Positions 1 through 6,284 of a DNA stretch of 7,940 nucleotides are shown one piece after another. The stretch covers positions 1-7,940 of the forward strand of contig JAGPUY010000458.1 in assembly GCA_018067265.1 (NCBI GenBank), read 5' to 3'. The stretch is from Oceanihabitans sp. Its GTDB lineage: Bacteria; Bacteroidota; Bacteroidia; Flavobacteriales; Flavobacteriaceae. Numbering within the stretch: position 1 is the first letter of the stretch; each line of letters starts with the position of its first letter. The position numbers were made by a program, and so were the translations under genes. The notes beneath the pieces were generated by a model, which had not been told where the DNA came from, ran no database searches, and saw nothing but the letters and a program-made list of their open reading frames with translations.

Positions 1-42
1 TTTTAATGGTTAAACTTTTCACTTTTTATTAGTAAGGATCTA

Positions 43-264
43 TTATTCTACTTCATCTTCTATTTCCTCTTTAACATCTTCCATTTCCTCTTTAACATCT
101 TCCATTTCCTCTTTAATATCATCTGCTGCGTCTTCCATGGCATCTTTTGTATCTTCTGCAGCTTCTTCTATTTTTTCTCCTGGTGTTTTCTTTTCTTCTC
201 TACAACTTGTAAAAACGGTTGCAATGGAAAACATAAGTACTACTGCGAATATTAATTTTTTCAT
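43..264 (-). CDS. Small acidic predicted lipoprotein with heptad repeats
   Basis: A 73-residue protein of unknown function. Residues 1-20 form a short signal peptide (MKK followed by a hydrophobic stretch), ending in a lipobox-like FTSC with Cys21 as the likely lipidation site, so the mature protein is probably a membrane-anchored lipoprotein. The rest is extremely rich in Glu, Asp and Lys and is predicted by eye to be one long amphipathic helix. It contains seven-residue repeats, KEEMEDV at 51-57 and 58-64 and a variant KEEIEDE at 65-71, which suits a coiled coil. The repeats are nearly identical at DNA level. The gene lies 35 nt downstream of the DUF1328-type gene and is probably co-transcribed with it. 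Similar small acidic lipoproteins occur in Bacteroidota, but I know of no assigned function. The signal peptide and repeats are seen directly; location is inferred. Confidence 0.8.
   Translation of the reverse strand: MKKLIFAVVLMFSIATVFTSCREEKKTPGEKIEEAAEDTKDAMEDAADDIKEEMEDVKEEMEDVKEEIEDEVE
63..125. repeat. 21-bp tandem repeat, three units, inside the lipoprotein gene
   Basis: Units at 63-83 and 84-104 are identical over 21 bp. The third, at 105-125, matches at 17 of 21 positions. The period is a multiple of three, so the units encode in-frame heptads. Perfect identity of two units suggests recent duplication, and copy number could vary between strains. Confidence 0.9.
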
Positions 265-299
265 GATTGTCTTTTTAATGATTATTAATTGTTTTGTTT

Positions 300-464
300 T
301 TAGGATTTTCTAATTACATCTCTAATTAGAGATAGAATAAATAATACTATAAATACGAAAAATAGTATTTTGGCTATTCCTGCCGAAGCTCCTGCAATAC
401 CGCTAAATCCTAAAATTCCAGCGATAAATGCAATTACTATAAACGTGATTGTCCATCGTAACAT
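300..464 (-). CDS. DUF1328/YtjA-family small membrane protein
   Basis: A 54-residue ORF starting at ATG 464-462 and ending in TAA at 302-300. The translation begins MLRWTITFIVIAFIAGILGF, continues with a small-residue stretch (GIAGASAGIAKILFF, about residues 22-36) and ends in a basic tail (IRDVIRKS). This is the typical layout of the DUF1328/YtjA family: two short hydrophobic helices of about residues 4-20 and 28-47 around a Gly/Ala-rich GIAGxxAGIAK motif, with total length near 55. The family's function is unknown; members are small inner-membrane proteins often found near stress genes. The gene sits 66 nt downstream of mscS and 35 nt upstream of the lipoprotein gene, on the same strand. 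No clear Shine-Dalgarno sequence precedes the start. The family assignment is from remembered sequences; the reading frame was translated by hand. Confidence 0.85.
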   Translation of the reverse strand: MLRWTITFIVIAFIAGILGFSGIAGASAGIAKILFFVFIVLFILSLIRDVIRKS

Positions 465-530
465 ATCTTTAAAGTTTTAAAATTGTAATGTAATAGACTA
501 TACTTTGTGCTCTTTTAGTATATTCTTACT

Positions 531-1436
531 CTAATTCTTAGAGAATTCTTCCTGAGGTGTTCCTGATTTTTGCAAGGATAATTTGTTATCAAATTGCAAT
601 GTTCGGATAGGAAAAGGGATATTAATGTTTTCTTTATCGTAGGCTTTTTTAATTTCTATAATGGCTTTACTTTTAGATTTTAGTCTTTCTAAAGCATTTT
701 CAGAATCTATCCAAAATCTACATAGATAATTAATAGAACTTCCTCCAAATTCGGTGTAATAAAACTCTACTTCGCTAGCTTCTTTAACTTGACTAAATGT
801 ATTTGCTATGGTTTCTTTGGTAAGTTGTTCTACGTGATCTAAATCAGACCCATAACCAACACCACACTCCAGCATGACACGCATTTTAGTAGTAAGCGAG
901 TAATTTTTTAAAGGTTTTTCTAATATGTCTTTATTAGGAATAATAACTAAATTGTTATCTGCTTCTTTTACTACAAATCCTTTTAGGTTAATATCCATTA
1001 CTTCCCCAGAAAAGCCATTGGTTTCTACCCAGTTTCCTATCTGTATTTTTTTTCTAAAGGATAAGATGATACCTGCAATAGTATTAGATAATGTGCCTTG
1101 TAAAGCTAAACCAATAACAAGTCCTATTACGCCAGCTCCTGTAATTAGCGTGGTTAATGTTTTACTCAAATTTAAAATACCTAAGGCTACGAATAATCCT
1201 GTAGCTACTACTATTACTGCTGCTATTCTAGCAACTATATTTGTAATAGATTTTTGATCTACTTTTTTGGAAACTAGTTTTATAACTAACTTATTTACAT
1301 ACTTTGCTGTAAAATACGATGCAACAAGTACTACAATTGCTATTGCTAAATTTGGTAAAATTTCTATAAAAGCATTTAGCCAACCTTGTAATTTTTCTGT
1401 TAATAAATTAAAAGATGTTTCTAATTGTGTTTTCAT
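531..1436 (-). CDS. mscS: MscS-family small-conductance mechanosensitive channel
   Basis: A 301-residue inner-membrane channel that would open under membrane tension and release solutes on hypo-osmotic shock. Three hydrophobic segments are visible: about 26-48, 66-90 and 94-128. The third is the Gly/Ala-rich pore helix (GAGVIGLVIGLALQGTLSN), the signature of the family. The beta domain follows (QIGNWVETNGFSGEVMDINL, then the NNLVIIPNKDIL motif at 161-172). A cytoplasmic alpha/beta domain comes next, with a NIPFPIRTLQF segment at 272-282 resembling the NIPFP segment of E. coli MscS. A short polar tail follows. Length is close to the roughly 286 residues of E. coli MscS, so this is a minimal channel without extra N-terminal helices. 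The gene lies 59 nt downstream of dps and could be read from the dps promoter or its own. Family assignment is firm; conductance and gating cannot be read from sequence. Confidence 0.93.
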   Translation of the reverse strand: MKTQLETSFNLLTEKLQGWLNAFIEILPNLAIAIVVLVASYFTAKYVNKLVIKLVSKKVDQKSITNIVARIAAVIVVATGLFVALGILNLSKTLTTLITGAGVIGLVIGLALQGTLSNTIAGIILSFRKKIQIGNWVETNGFSGEVMDINLKGFVVKEADNNLVIIPNKDILEKPLKNYSLTTKMRVMLECGVGYGSDLDHVEQLTKETIANTFSQVKEASEVEFYYTEFGGSSINYLCRFWIDSENALERLKSKSKAIIEIKKAYDKENINIPFPIRTLQFDNKLSLQKSGTPQEEFSKN

Positions 1437-1475
1437 TTTTCCATACGTTTTAAGAGTTTCTATACATTGATTTTG

Positions 1476-1493
1476 TTCTAGTAACTACTAGAA
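1476..1493 (-). other. 18-nt perfect inverted repeat in the dps-mscS gap
   Basis: TTCTAGTA and TACTAGAA flank a two-base centre. It begins 3 nt past the dps stop codon in the transcribed direction. RNA could fold it with about seven pairs and a four-base loop. No U-tract follows, so a classical intrinsic terminator is unlikely. It could be a weak attenuator, a 3'-end stabiliser for dps mRNA, or an operator for mscS. Confidence 0.5.
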
Positions 1494-1495
1494 AC

Positions 1496-1996
1496 TTAAT
1501 CCACCATAACACTCTGTAACGTTTCTGAAGTTTTTTTAGTCCAAGCATCTAGCATCCAACTTGCTTTTTCTAAATCTCGTATGTAAGTACCAATAAGATC
1601 TATGGTCCCATCATCTGAAGCTTCTTCTGCTTTATCGATAACACGAGACATTTGCGCTAATATTATTTTGTGATCTTTTAATATTTCGGAAACCATGTAG
1701 GTATCCGACTTTAAAGATTTTGCTTCTTCTATGGAAGATATCTTTAAATAGTTACTATACTTACCCATTGGATGAAATCTTAAAGTAAGAATGCGCTCTG
1801 CTATTTCATCAATTTTAAATTGTGCGTCTTTGTATAGTTCTTCAAACTTATTGTGAAGATCAAAGAAGTTTTCTCCTAAAATGTTCCAATGAAAATTTCT
1901 TAGCTTTTGGTAATAAATGTGGTAATCTGCTAGTAGTGTATTTAGTTCTACAACTACAGGTAATAATTTCTCATCTTGCATATTCAAATAACTCAT
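1496..1996 (-). CDS. dps: Dps-family ferritin-like DNA-binding/iron-storage protein
   Basis: A 166-residue four-helix protein that would form a 12-subunit cage, oxidise Fe(II) with hydrogen peroxide and store the iron, protecting DNA and cell from oxidative damage. The inter-subunit ferroxidase ligands are visible as H36 (RNFHWN), H48 (FFDLHNKFEELY), E52, D63 and E67 (IDEIAERI). Their spacing matches Listeria innocua Dps H31, H43, D47, D58 and E62, with Glu in place of the Asp at 47. No Lys-rich N-terminal tail is present, so direct DNA binding in the E. coli manner is doubtful; the protein may act mainly as a mini-ferritin. The chosen start is MSYLNMQDEK; Met6 is an alternative. A 123-nt upstream region containing inverted repeats and a possible promoter suggests separate, probably redox- or starvation-linked control. 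Confidence 0.95.
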   Translation of the reverse strand: MSYLNMQDEKLLPVVVELNTLLADYHIYYQKLRNFHWNILGENFFDLHNKFEELYKDAQFKIDEIAERILTLRFHPMGKYSNYLKISSIEEAKSLKSDTYMVSEILKDHKIILAQMSRVIDKAEEASDDGTIDLIGTYIRDLEKASWMLDAWTKKTSETLQSVMVD

Positions 1997-2014
1997 AACT
2001 ATATATTGTTTTAA

Positions 2015-2037
2015 AGTGTTTATTTTGTTCGAACACT
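2015..2037 (-). promoter_or_regulatory. Nested inverted repeats upstream of dps, candidate operator
   Basis: AGTGTT (2015-2020) and AACACT (2032-2037) form an inverted repeat with an 11-bp spacer. A perfect 10-bp palindrome, TGTTCGAACA (2026-2035), overlaps its right arm. The block lies about 20-40 nt upstream of the dps start, between the possible promoter and the gene. It matches no consensus I can name: no PerR or Fur box, and no four-element OxyR pattern. Operator function is inferred only from symmetry and position. Confidence 0.4.
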
Positions 2038-2039
2038 AT

Positions 2040-2069
2040 ACAAGCTATGCGTTATTTAGCTTTTGTCAA
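2040..2069 (-). promoter_or_regulatory. Possible dps promoter of Bacteroidota type
   Basis: Read on the minus strand, TTGACA (2069-2064) is followed by a 19-nt spacer counted from its TTG and then TAGCTTGT (2047-2040). The Bacteroidota consensus is TTG, 17-23 nt, TAnnTTTG. The upstream element fits well; the downstream element matches four of six fixed bases. It lies about 45-70 nt upstream of the dps start in a gene-free gap. Confidence 0.35.
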
Positions 2070-2119
2070 GCCTTTTAACAGGTTTTAACTGTTTTAAGTT
2101 TTTTTTAACATAAATTATA

Positions 2120-3205
2120 CTAAAACCACTTCTTTTTTCTAAAATAAATTAACATAATTATGAATATTATAATCATTACTGCCCAAACAATATAATAGCC
2201 ATACGGACTAGAAAGTTCTGGCATATTGGTGAAATTCATACCATAAACACCAGCAATAAATGTTAGCGGAATAAATATCGTTGCTATAATAGTTAGCACT
2301 TTCATGACTTCATTCATTTTATTACTAATGTTGGTCATGTAAAGATCCATAAGTCCCCAAATCATTTCTCGATACAAGTCTATGCTTTCATTTACTTGTA
2401 TCATATGATCGTATAAATTACGAAGATAATTTTTAGTTTTATCATCTATAAACTCGATTTCCGATTTCTCCAATTTATTTACCACTTCCCGAAATGGAAA
2501 AACGGTTCTTCGTATTTTTAGGATTTCGCGTTTTTGGTTTTGAATGCTTGTAGTCGTTGTATTTGAGCTAGATTCTTCAATAAAAAGGGTTTCTTCTAAA
2601 TCTTCTATTTTATCACCTTCTGCTTCAATAACTGTAAAATAATTATCTACAACAGCATCTAAAATAGTGTACATTAAATAATCTGCTTTGGCATTTCGTA
2701 CTCTTCCTTTGGCATTTCTAATTCGATCTCTTAAATCATCAAAAACATCACCATCGGCTTCTTGAAAGGTAAGTACATAATTTTCGCCAACCACCATACT
2801 CATGTGTTCGTAAACGATTTCATCTTCACTTTTAAAATGTAGCATTTTAAATACGATAAACAAGTAATCTTCGTATTCTTCTAGTTTTGCTCTTTGGTTA
2901 GTGGTTACAATATCTTCTAAGACTAAAGGATGTAAATTGTAATGTAAACCAAGTTTTTCTATTTCTGTGGTATTCTTTAAACCATTAATATTAATCCACG
3001 TAACATGTTCTTGCCCTTTAAAATGAAATGCATCTTCTACTTTATTAGAAATTCTAAAGTCGCAAGCGTCTTTATTGTAGTTTACAATATCAATTTTAGT
3101 TTCTAGAGATTGTTTAGTACCAGTATAAGAAACGGTTCCTGGAGCTGTGTTTACCGTTTTATACGTTTTTTTACGTTTGGTATTTTTACTAGTTTTTTGA
3201 GCCAT
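2120..3205 (-). CDS. corA: CorA-family magnesium/cobalt transporter
   Basis: A 361-residue pentameric inner-membrane channel for Mg2+ (also Co2+ or Ni2+). Residues 1-290 form the cytoplasmic funnel, with the conserved segment HPLVLEDIVTTNQRAKLEEY at 92-111 and a long stalk helix. Transmembrane helix 1 runs from about 300 to 320 (VMKVLTIIATIFIPLTFIAG), followed by the diagnostic YGMNF, with GMN at 322-324 as selectivity filter. The periplasmic loop contains MPEL (328-331), helix 2 covers about 336-354, and the protein ends in RKKKWF. Length, the N-terminal PGTxxYTG element and the C-terminal pattern all resemble Thermotoga maritima CorA as I recall it, rather than the E. coli form. A basic first 16 residues (KTSKNTKRKK) are unremarkable for a cytoplasmic start. 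The gene is 32 nt downstream of the truA-like gene and probably shares its transcript. Confidence 0.96.
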   Translation of the reverse strand: MAQKTSKNTKRKKTYKTVNTAPGTVSYTGTKQSLETKIDIVNYNKDACDFRISNKVEDAFHFKGQEHVTWININGLKNTTEIEKLGLHYNLHPLVLEDIVTTNQRAKLEEYEDYLFIVFKMLHFKSEDEIVYEHMSMVVGENYVLTFQEADGDVFDDLRDRIRNAKGRVRNAKADYLMYTILDAVVDNYFTVIEAEGDKIEDLEETLFIEESSSNTTTTSIQNQKREILKIRRTVFPFREVVNKLEKSEIEFIDDKTKNYLRNLYDHMIQVNESIDLYREMIWGLMDLYMTNISNKMNEVMKVLTIIATIFIPLTFIAGVYGMNFTNMPELSSPYGYYIVWAVMIIIFIIMLIYFRKKKWF

Positions 3206-3237
3206 GTAGTTTTTAATTACTATAAAAATACTAAAGT

Positions 3238-4020
3238 TTATTCAAATTCTATGTTATTTAATACTAAACCAGAAGCTGGAGCAATATAGTCCATCACTTC
3301 TATGCTTTCTGGATGTAAAGTAGTTTTAATATACGCTAAAGTAATTTCTGCTCTTCCCAATTTTATAAGCGCTCCCATCATTAATCTAATTTGATTTCTA
3401 CCAAAACCTTTTCCCTTTACACGAAGCATATATGTTTTCTCAGGGAAGAAATTGGCACTAAAAACGGTATTCTCGACTAACTCGCAAGTGCTAACGTCTC
3501 TTGTGTATACGCCTTCGTTTGTGGCTTTATAGCAGTAGGTTTTAAAGTTATGTGTACCTTCAAACAGCTTAGCTCCTTCTTGCATAGCCGAAATATCTAA
3601 ATCGTCTAAAATGGTAGTTAAAATTGGCGCACAAAAAGGATGGCATTTTTCACCATGTGTAAAAAGGTATAAATATTCTTTGATTTTAGAATGCTGAATA
3701 ATATTGAATTTCGCATCTACTTCTTCTATAGATAAGGCACGAATATCTTGTGGTAAATTATGGTTGAAGAGTGCCAAAAAAGCTTCTTGATCTTCAATAG
3801 GTGCATATAAAAAAAGCTCAAAAGCGGAAGCATTAGCAGAAACCATAGCATCTGTTCTACCGGAAGCCAAGGTCTTAAATTTTTCACCTTTTAATATAAA
3901 TTTAAAAGTTCTGTCAATCATTAAATGCACCGTTTTCAAATTTGGCTGCTTTTGCCAACCATGAAAACGATATCCTAAATATTGTATTTTGACTAGATAA
4001 TAGTACCGTTTATTAAACAT
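3238..4020 (-). CDS. Divergent TruA-family tRNA pseudouridine synthase
   Basis: A 260-residue protein with the TruA fold. Canonical TruA converts U38-U40 of tRNA anticodon arms to pseudouridine. Visible features are the N-terminal strand KIQYLGYRFHGWQKQP (11-26), the catalytic motif SGRTDAMVSA with Asp57 as the presumed nucleophile (E. coli Asp60), the substrate-site tyrosine region KEYLYLF, the AMQEGAKLFEGTHNFKTYC helix typical of the second half, and GRNQIRLMMGALIKLG near the end. The motif after the catalytic Asp departs from the usual GRTDxGVHA: Met and Ser replace Gly and His. This suggests a second TruA-like subfamily, perhaps with a different target uridine, rather than the housekeeping enzyme; a canonical truA would then lie elsewhere in the genome. 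I therefore give no symbol. The gene follows a 123-nt gap after hisIE and precedes corA. Confidence 0.85.
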   Translation of the reverse strand: MFNKRYYYLVKIQYLGYRFHGWQKQPNLKTVHLMIDRTFKFILKGEKFKTLASGRTDAMVSANASAFELFLYAPIEDQEAFLALFNHNLPQDIRALSIEEVDAKFNIIQHSKIKEYLYLFTHGEKCHPFCAPILTTILDDLDISAMQEGAKLFEGTHNFKTYCYKATNEGVYTRDVSTCELVENTVFSANFFPEKTYMLRVKGKGFGRNQIRLMMGALIKLGRAEITLAYIKTTLHPESIEVMDYIAPASGLVLNNIEFE

Positions 4021-4143
4021 ATTTTAAGAATCTCTTTGAGCTGGCAAGTAACCTATTTTATTACATCTGACAAAATTTTTATAAAGGATATAGTATGCGT
4101 ATAAAGGCATCTAATTTTAAAATAGCGGTCTTTTTAATTGCAA
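4021..4143. other. Gap between hisIE and the truA-like gene
   Basis: This 123-bp spacer contains no ORF of note. It holds two direct copies of TATAAAGG (4080-4087 and 4100-4107), 20 bp apart, an AATTGCAATT palindrome just past hisIE and an ATTTTAAAAT palindrome around 4113-4122. Being the longest gap between his and the next gene, it is the natural place for an end of the his transcript and a new promoter. I see neither a GC-rich hairpin with U-tract nor a convincing TTG/TAnnTTTG pair. Confidence 0.4.
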
Positions 4144-4743
4144 TTATTTCTCCCTAGTTTTTAAAACGGAAACTACATCCTTTAATTTATAGCCTTTCGC
4201 TTGAAGCAGCATTAAATAATGAAACAGTAAATCGGCACTTTCACTTAGAAATAAATCGTCGTTATTATCCATAGCTTCAATAACTACTTCCACAGCTTCC
4301 TCTCCTACTTTTTGCGCTACTTTATTAATACCAGAAGCAAATAAGGAAGCAACATACGACTTTTCAGAGTCACCAGCTTGTACTCTACTTTCAATCGTAT
4401 TTTCTAATTTAGAAATAAAACCGAAACTTTCTTTATTTTCGTCATTCCAGCAGGTATCCGATCCTTTATGACAAGTTGGTCCTACTGGATTTACCATAAG
4501 GAGTAACGTATCATTATCGCAATCTAATTTATAATCTACAAGGTTTAAAAAATGACCACTTTCTTCTCCTTTTGTCCATAGGCGTTTTTTGGTTCTGCTA
4601 TAAAAAGTAACCTGTTTTGTTTCCTTTGTTTTACTGAAAGCTTCCGCATTCATATATCCCAACATCAATACTTTATTGGTTGTTGCATCTTGAACGATTG
4701 CAGGCACTAATCCGTCGTTATTTTTATTGAAATCTATATTCAT
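4144..4743 (-). CDS. hisIE: Bifunctional PR-AMP cyclohydrolase / PR-ATP pyrophosphatase
   Basis: A 199-residue cytoplasmic enzyme for steps 2 and 3 of histidine synthesis. The N-terminal HisI domain (about 1-105) opens the ring of phosphoribosyl-AMP. It shows VLMLGYMNAEA, TFYSRTKKRLWTKGEESG, the metal site DCDND (74-78) and the cysteines of PTCHKGSDTCW; C75, C91 and C98 are the expected zinc ligands. The C-terminal HisE domain (about 110-199) hydrolyses phosphoribosyl-ATP to PR-AMP. It shows KVGEEAVEVVIEA (145-157) and SESADLLFHYLMLL (167-180), with acidic residues for Mg2+. Both halves look intact. The start ATG overlaps the hisF stop by one base (TAATG), which implies translational coupling and supports this start. 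It is the last his gene visible in the operon. Confidence 0.97.
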   Translation of the reverse strand: MNIDFNKNNDGLVPAIVQDATTNKVLMLGYMNAEAFSKTKETKQVTFYSRTKKRLWTKGEESGHFLNLVDYKLDCDNDTLLLMVNPVGPTCHKGSDTCWNDENKESFGFISKLENTIESRVQAGDSEKSYVASLFASGINKVAQKVGEEAVEVVIEAMDNNDDLFLSESADLLFHYLMLLQAKGYKLKDVVSVLKTREK

Positions 4744-5498
4744 TATAATCGTACTTCTATGTTATTATCTTTTAATTCTTGTTTTAAATCTTTTATTTCA
4801 ATTTCTCCGAAATGAAAAACACTTGCTGCCAATGCGGCATCCGCTTTCCCAACATGAAAAGCATCCACAAAATGTGCCATATTTCCTGCGCCACCAGAAG
4901 CAATTATGGGGATATTTAATGTTGTTGAAAGTTTAGATAATGCTTCATTAGCAAAGCCATTTTTGGTACCATCATTATTCATAGATGTAAAAAGTATTTC
5001 ACCAGCGCCACGTTCTTCCGCTTCTTTAGCCCAAGAAAATAAATCTAATGTAGTAGGAATACTTCCACCTGCAACGTGCACAATCCAACTGCCATCTATC
5101 TGCTTGGCATCAATTGCAACGGTAATACATTGGTTTCCAAATTTATTTGCAAGTTCATTTATTAATTCCGGGCGTTTAATTGCCGAAGAATTTATAGAAA
5201 CTTTATCTGCACCAGATTTTAAAAGCGCATCTACATCTTCAATAGAAGAAATTCCACCACCAACAGTAAACGGAATATTAACTTGTTCAGCGACCTTTAA
5301 AACCATATCTAACATGGTTTTTCTACCTTCTAATGTTGCAGAAATATCCAATAAAACCAACTCGTCTGCACCAAGTGCTGCATATTTTTTGGCAAGCGAA
5401 ACAGGATCTCCAGCATCTCGTAAACCAACAAAATTTACGCCTTTTACCGTACGGCCATTTTTAATATCTAAGCATGGAATAATTCTTTTTGCTAACAT
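4743..5498 (-). CDS. hisF: Imidazole glycerol phosphate synthase, cyclase subunit HisF
   Basis: A 251-residue TIM barrel, full length for the family. With HisH it converts PRFAR plus ammonia to imidazole glycerol phosphate and AICAR, the latter feeding purine synthesis. The catalytic aspartates are D11 (IIPCLDIKNGR) and D130 (TVAIDAK). Phosphate-binding loops are visible at FTVGGGI (77-83), SINSSA (101-106), TSMNNDGTKNG (171-181) and IIASGGAG (198-205). In the loop at 171-181 residue 174 is Asn, where I recall Asp in Thermotoga HisF; D176 is kept. The start codon lies 1 nt beyond the hisA stop in the transcribed direction, and the stop overlaps the hisIE start, so hisA-hisF-hisIE form a tightly coupled unit. 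Its HisA neighbour shares the half-barrel ancestry of this fold. Confidence 0.98.
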   Translation of the reverse strand: MLAKRIIPCLDIKNGRTVKGVNFVGLRDAGDPVSLAKKYAALGADELVLLDISATLEGRKTMLDMVLKVAEQVNIPFTVGGGISSIEDVDALLKSGADKVSINSSAIKRPELINELANKFGNQCITVAIDAKQIDGSWIVHVAGGSIPTTLDLFSWAKEAEERGAGEILFTSMNNDGTKNGFANEALSKLSTTLNIPIIASGGAGNMAHFVDAFHVGKADAALAASVFHFGEIEIKDLKQELKDNNIEVRL

Positions 5499-5499
5499 T

Positions 5500-6228
5500 T
5501 TAATAAATGGTTTCTAAATCGGTTAAACGTATATTTCCTTCGTACAAAGCTTTACCGATAATTACTGCTTCGCAACCAATTTTTTCTAATAAATTGATAT
5601 CATCTATGGTAGTAACGCCACCGGAAGCGATTAGTTTGATCGTTTGATTATTAGCAGAACAGCTTTCTATCATCTTTTTATACAGTTCTATCGACGGACC
5701 TTCTAGCATTCCATCTTTAGCAATATCTGTACAAATAACATATTGAATATTCTTTTTTTGGTAGCCTTGAATAAAAGGAATCACTTCTAAATTGCTTTCT
5801 TCCGTCCAGCCACTAATAGCAACTTTTTCATTTCTACAATCTGCACCAAGAATAATTTTTTGTGCACCATATTTAGAAATCCAACTATCAAAAGTATTGG
5901 TGTCTTGCACAGCAATACTTCCTCCGGTAATTTGTCTTGCTCCAGAATTAAAAGCGATATGTAAATCTTCATCTGTTTTTAATCCGCCGCCAAAATCAAT
6001 TTTCAAATTGGTTTTAGATGCGATTTGCTCTAGTACTTTATAGTTTACAATATGATTTGCTTTTGCTCCATCTAAATCTACTAAATGTAAATATTGTATT
6101 CCGGAAGCTTCAAATTGTTTTGCTACTTCTAAAGGATTTTCATTGTATATTTTTTTTGTATCGTAATCGCCTTTAGTAAGTCGAACACATTTTCCGTCTA
6201 TAATATCTATTGCTGGTATTATTCTCAT
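5500..6228 (-). CDS. hisA: ProFAR isomerase HisA
   Basis: A 242-residue TIM-barrel enzyme that isomerises ProFAR to PRFAR by an Amadori rearrangement (step 4 of histidine synthesis). The general base D8 lies in MRIIPAIDIIDGKCVRL and the general acid D130 in LGADCRNEKVAISGW. Other family marks are HLVDLDGAKA (48-57), IDFGGGLKT (77-85), the loop CTDIAKDGMLEGP (166-178) and LIASGGVTTIDD (199-210). Full length, with both catalytic residues present, so it should be active. The start is unambiguous because the MRIIPAID sequence is the usual N terminus. It is separated from hisH by 56 nt of repeat-like sequence, but only 1 nt from hisF. Confidence 0.98.
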   Translation of the reverse strand: MRIIPAIDIIDGKCVRLTKGDYDTKKIYNENPLEVAKQFEASGIQYLHLVDLDGAKANHIVNYKVLEQIASKTNLKIDFGGGLKTDEDLHIAFNSGARQITGGSIAVQDTNTFDSWISKYGAQKIILGADCRNEKVAISGWTEESNLEVIPFIQGYQKKNIQYVICTDIAKDGMLEGPSIELYKKMIESCSANNQTIKLIASGGVTTIDDINLLEKIGCEAVIIGKALYEGNIRLTDLETIY

Positions 6229-6284
6229 CTTATTCGCTTTTCGCTTTTCGCTCTTAACTAACTGTTAACAGCTAAAGGTTTATT
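6229..6284. repeat. Repeat-rich gap between hisH and hisA
   Basis: The 56-bp gap contains a 7-bp tandem repeat, CGCTTTT, at 6235-6241 and 6242-6248 with a partial third copy at 6249-6252. It also holds a perfect 10-bp palindrome, CTGTTAACAG (6262-6271). On the transcribed strand the gap reads as GCGAAAA units just before the hisA start. From memory, GCGAAAAGCGAAAA runs recur in flavobacterial intergenic DNA, but I cannot confirm a family here. Confidence 0.6.

Noticed and set aside
63..125. CRISPR array
   Set aside because: The units are contiguous 21-bp copies with no spacers and are in frame within a protein-coding gene.
925..1257. A 110-codon plus-strand frame opposite mscS
   Set aside because: Its translation mirrors the hydrophobic mscS coding sequence; it has no motif and no promoter and is antisense to a clear gene.
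2077..2093. AACAG/CTGTT hairpin after corA as an intrinsic terminator
   Set aside because: The stem is only 5 bp and AT-rich, and on the transcribed strand it is followed by A residues rather than a T-tract.
4727..4936. A plus-strand frame with a hydrophobic start (MKSIFIIIVLLCYYLLILVL)
   Set aside because: It looks like a membrane peptide but is antisense to the hisF-hisIE junction. Hydrophobicity is expected from the complement of Glu/Lys-rich, AT-rich codons.
4906..5517. A 203-codon open frame on the plus strand opposite hisF
   Set aside because: It lies wholly antisense to an intact, well-conserved hisF, and its translation shows no family motif. The long frame follows from hisF codon usage.
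5787..5972. A 61-codon minus-strand frame inside hisA
   Set aside because: It is in a different frame within a fully supported hisA gene and shows no independent features.
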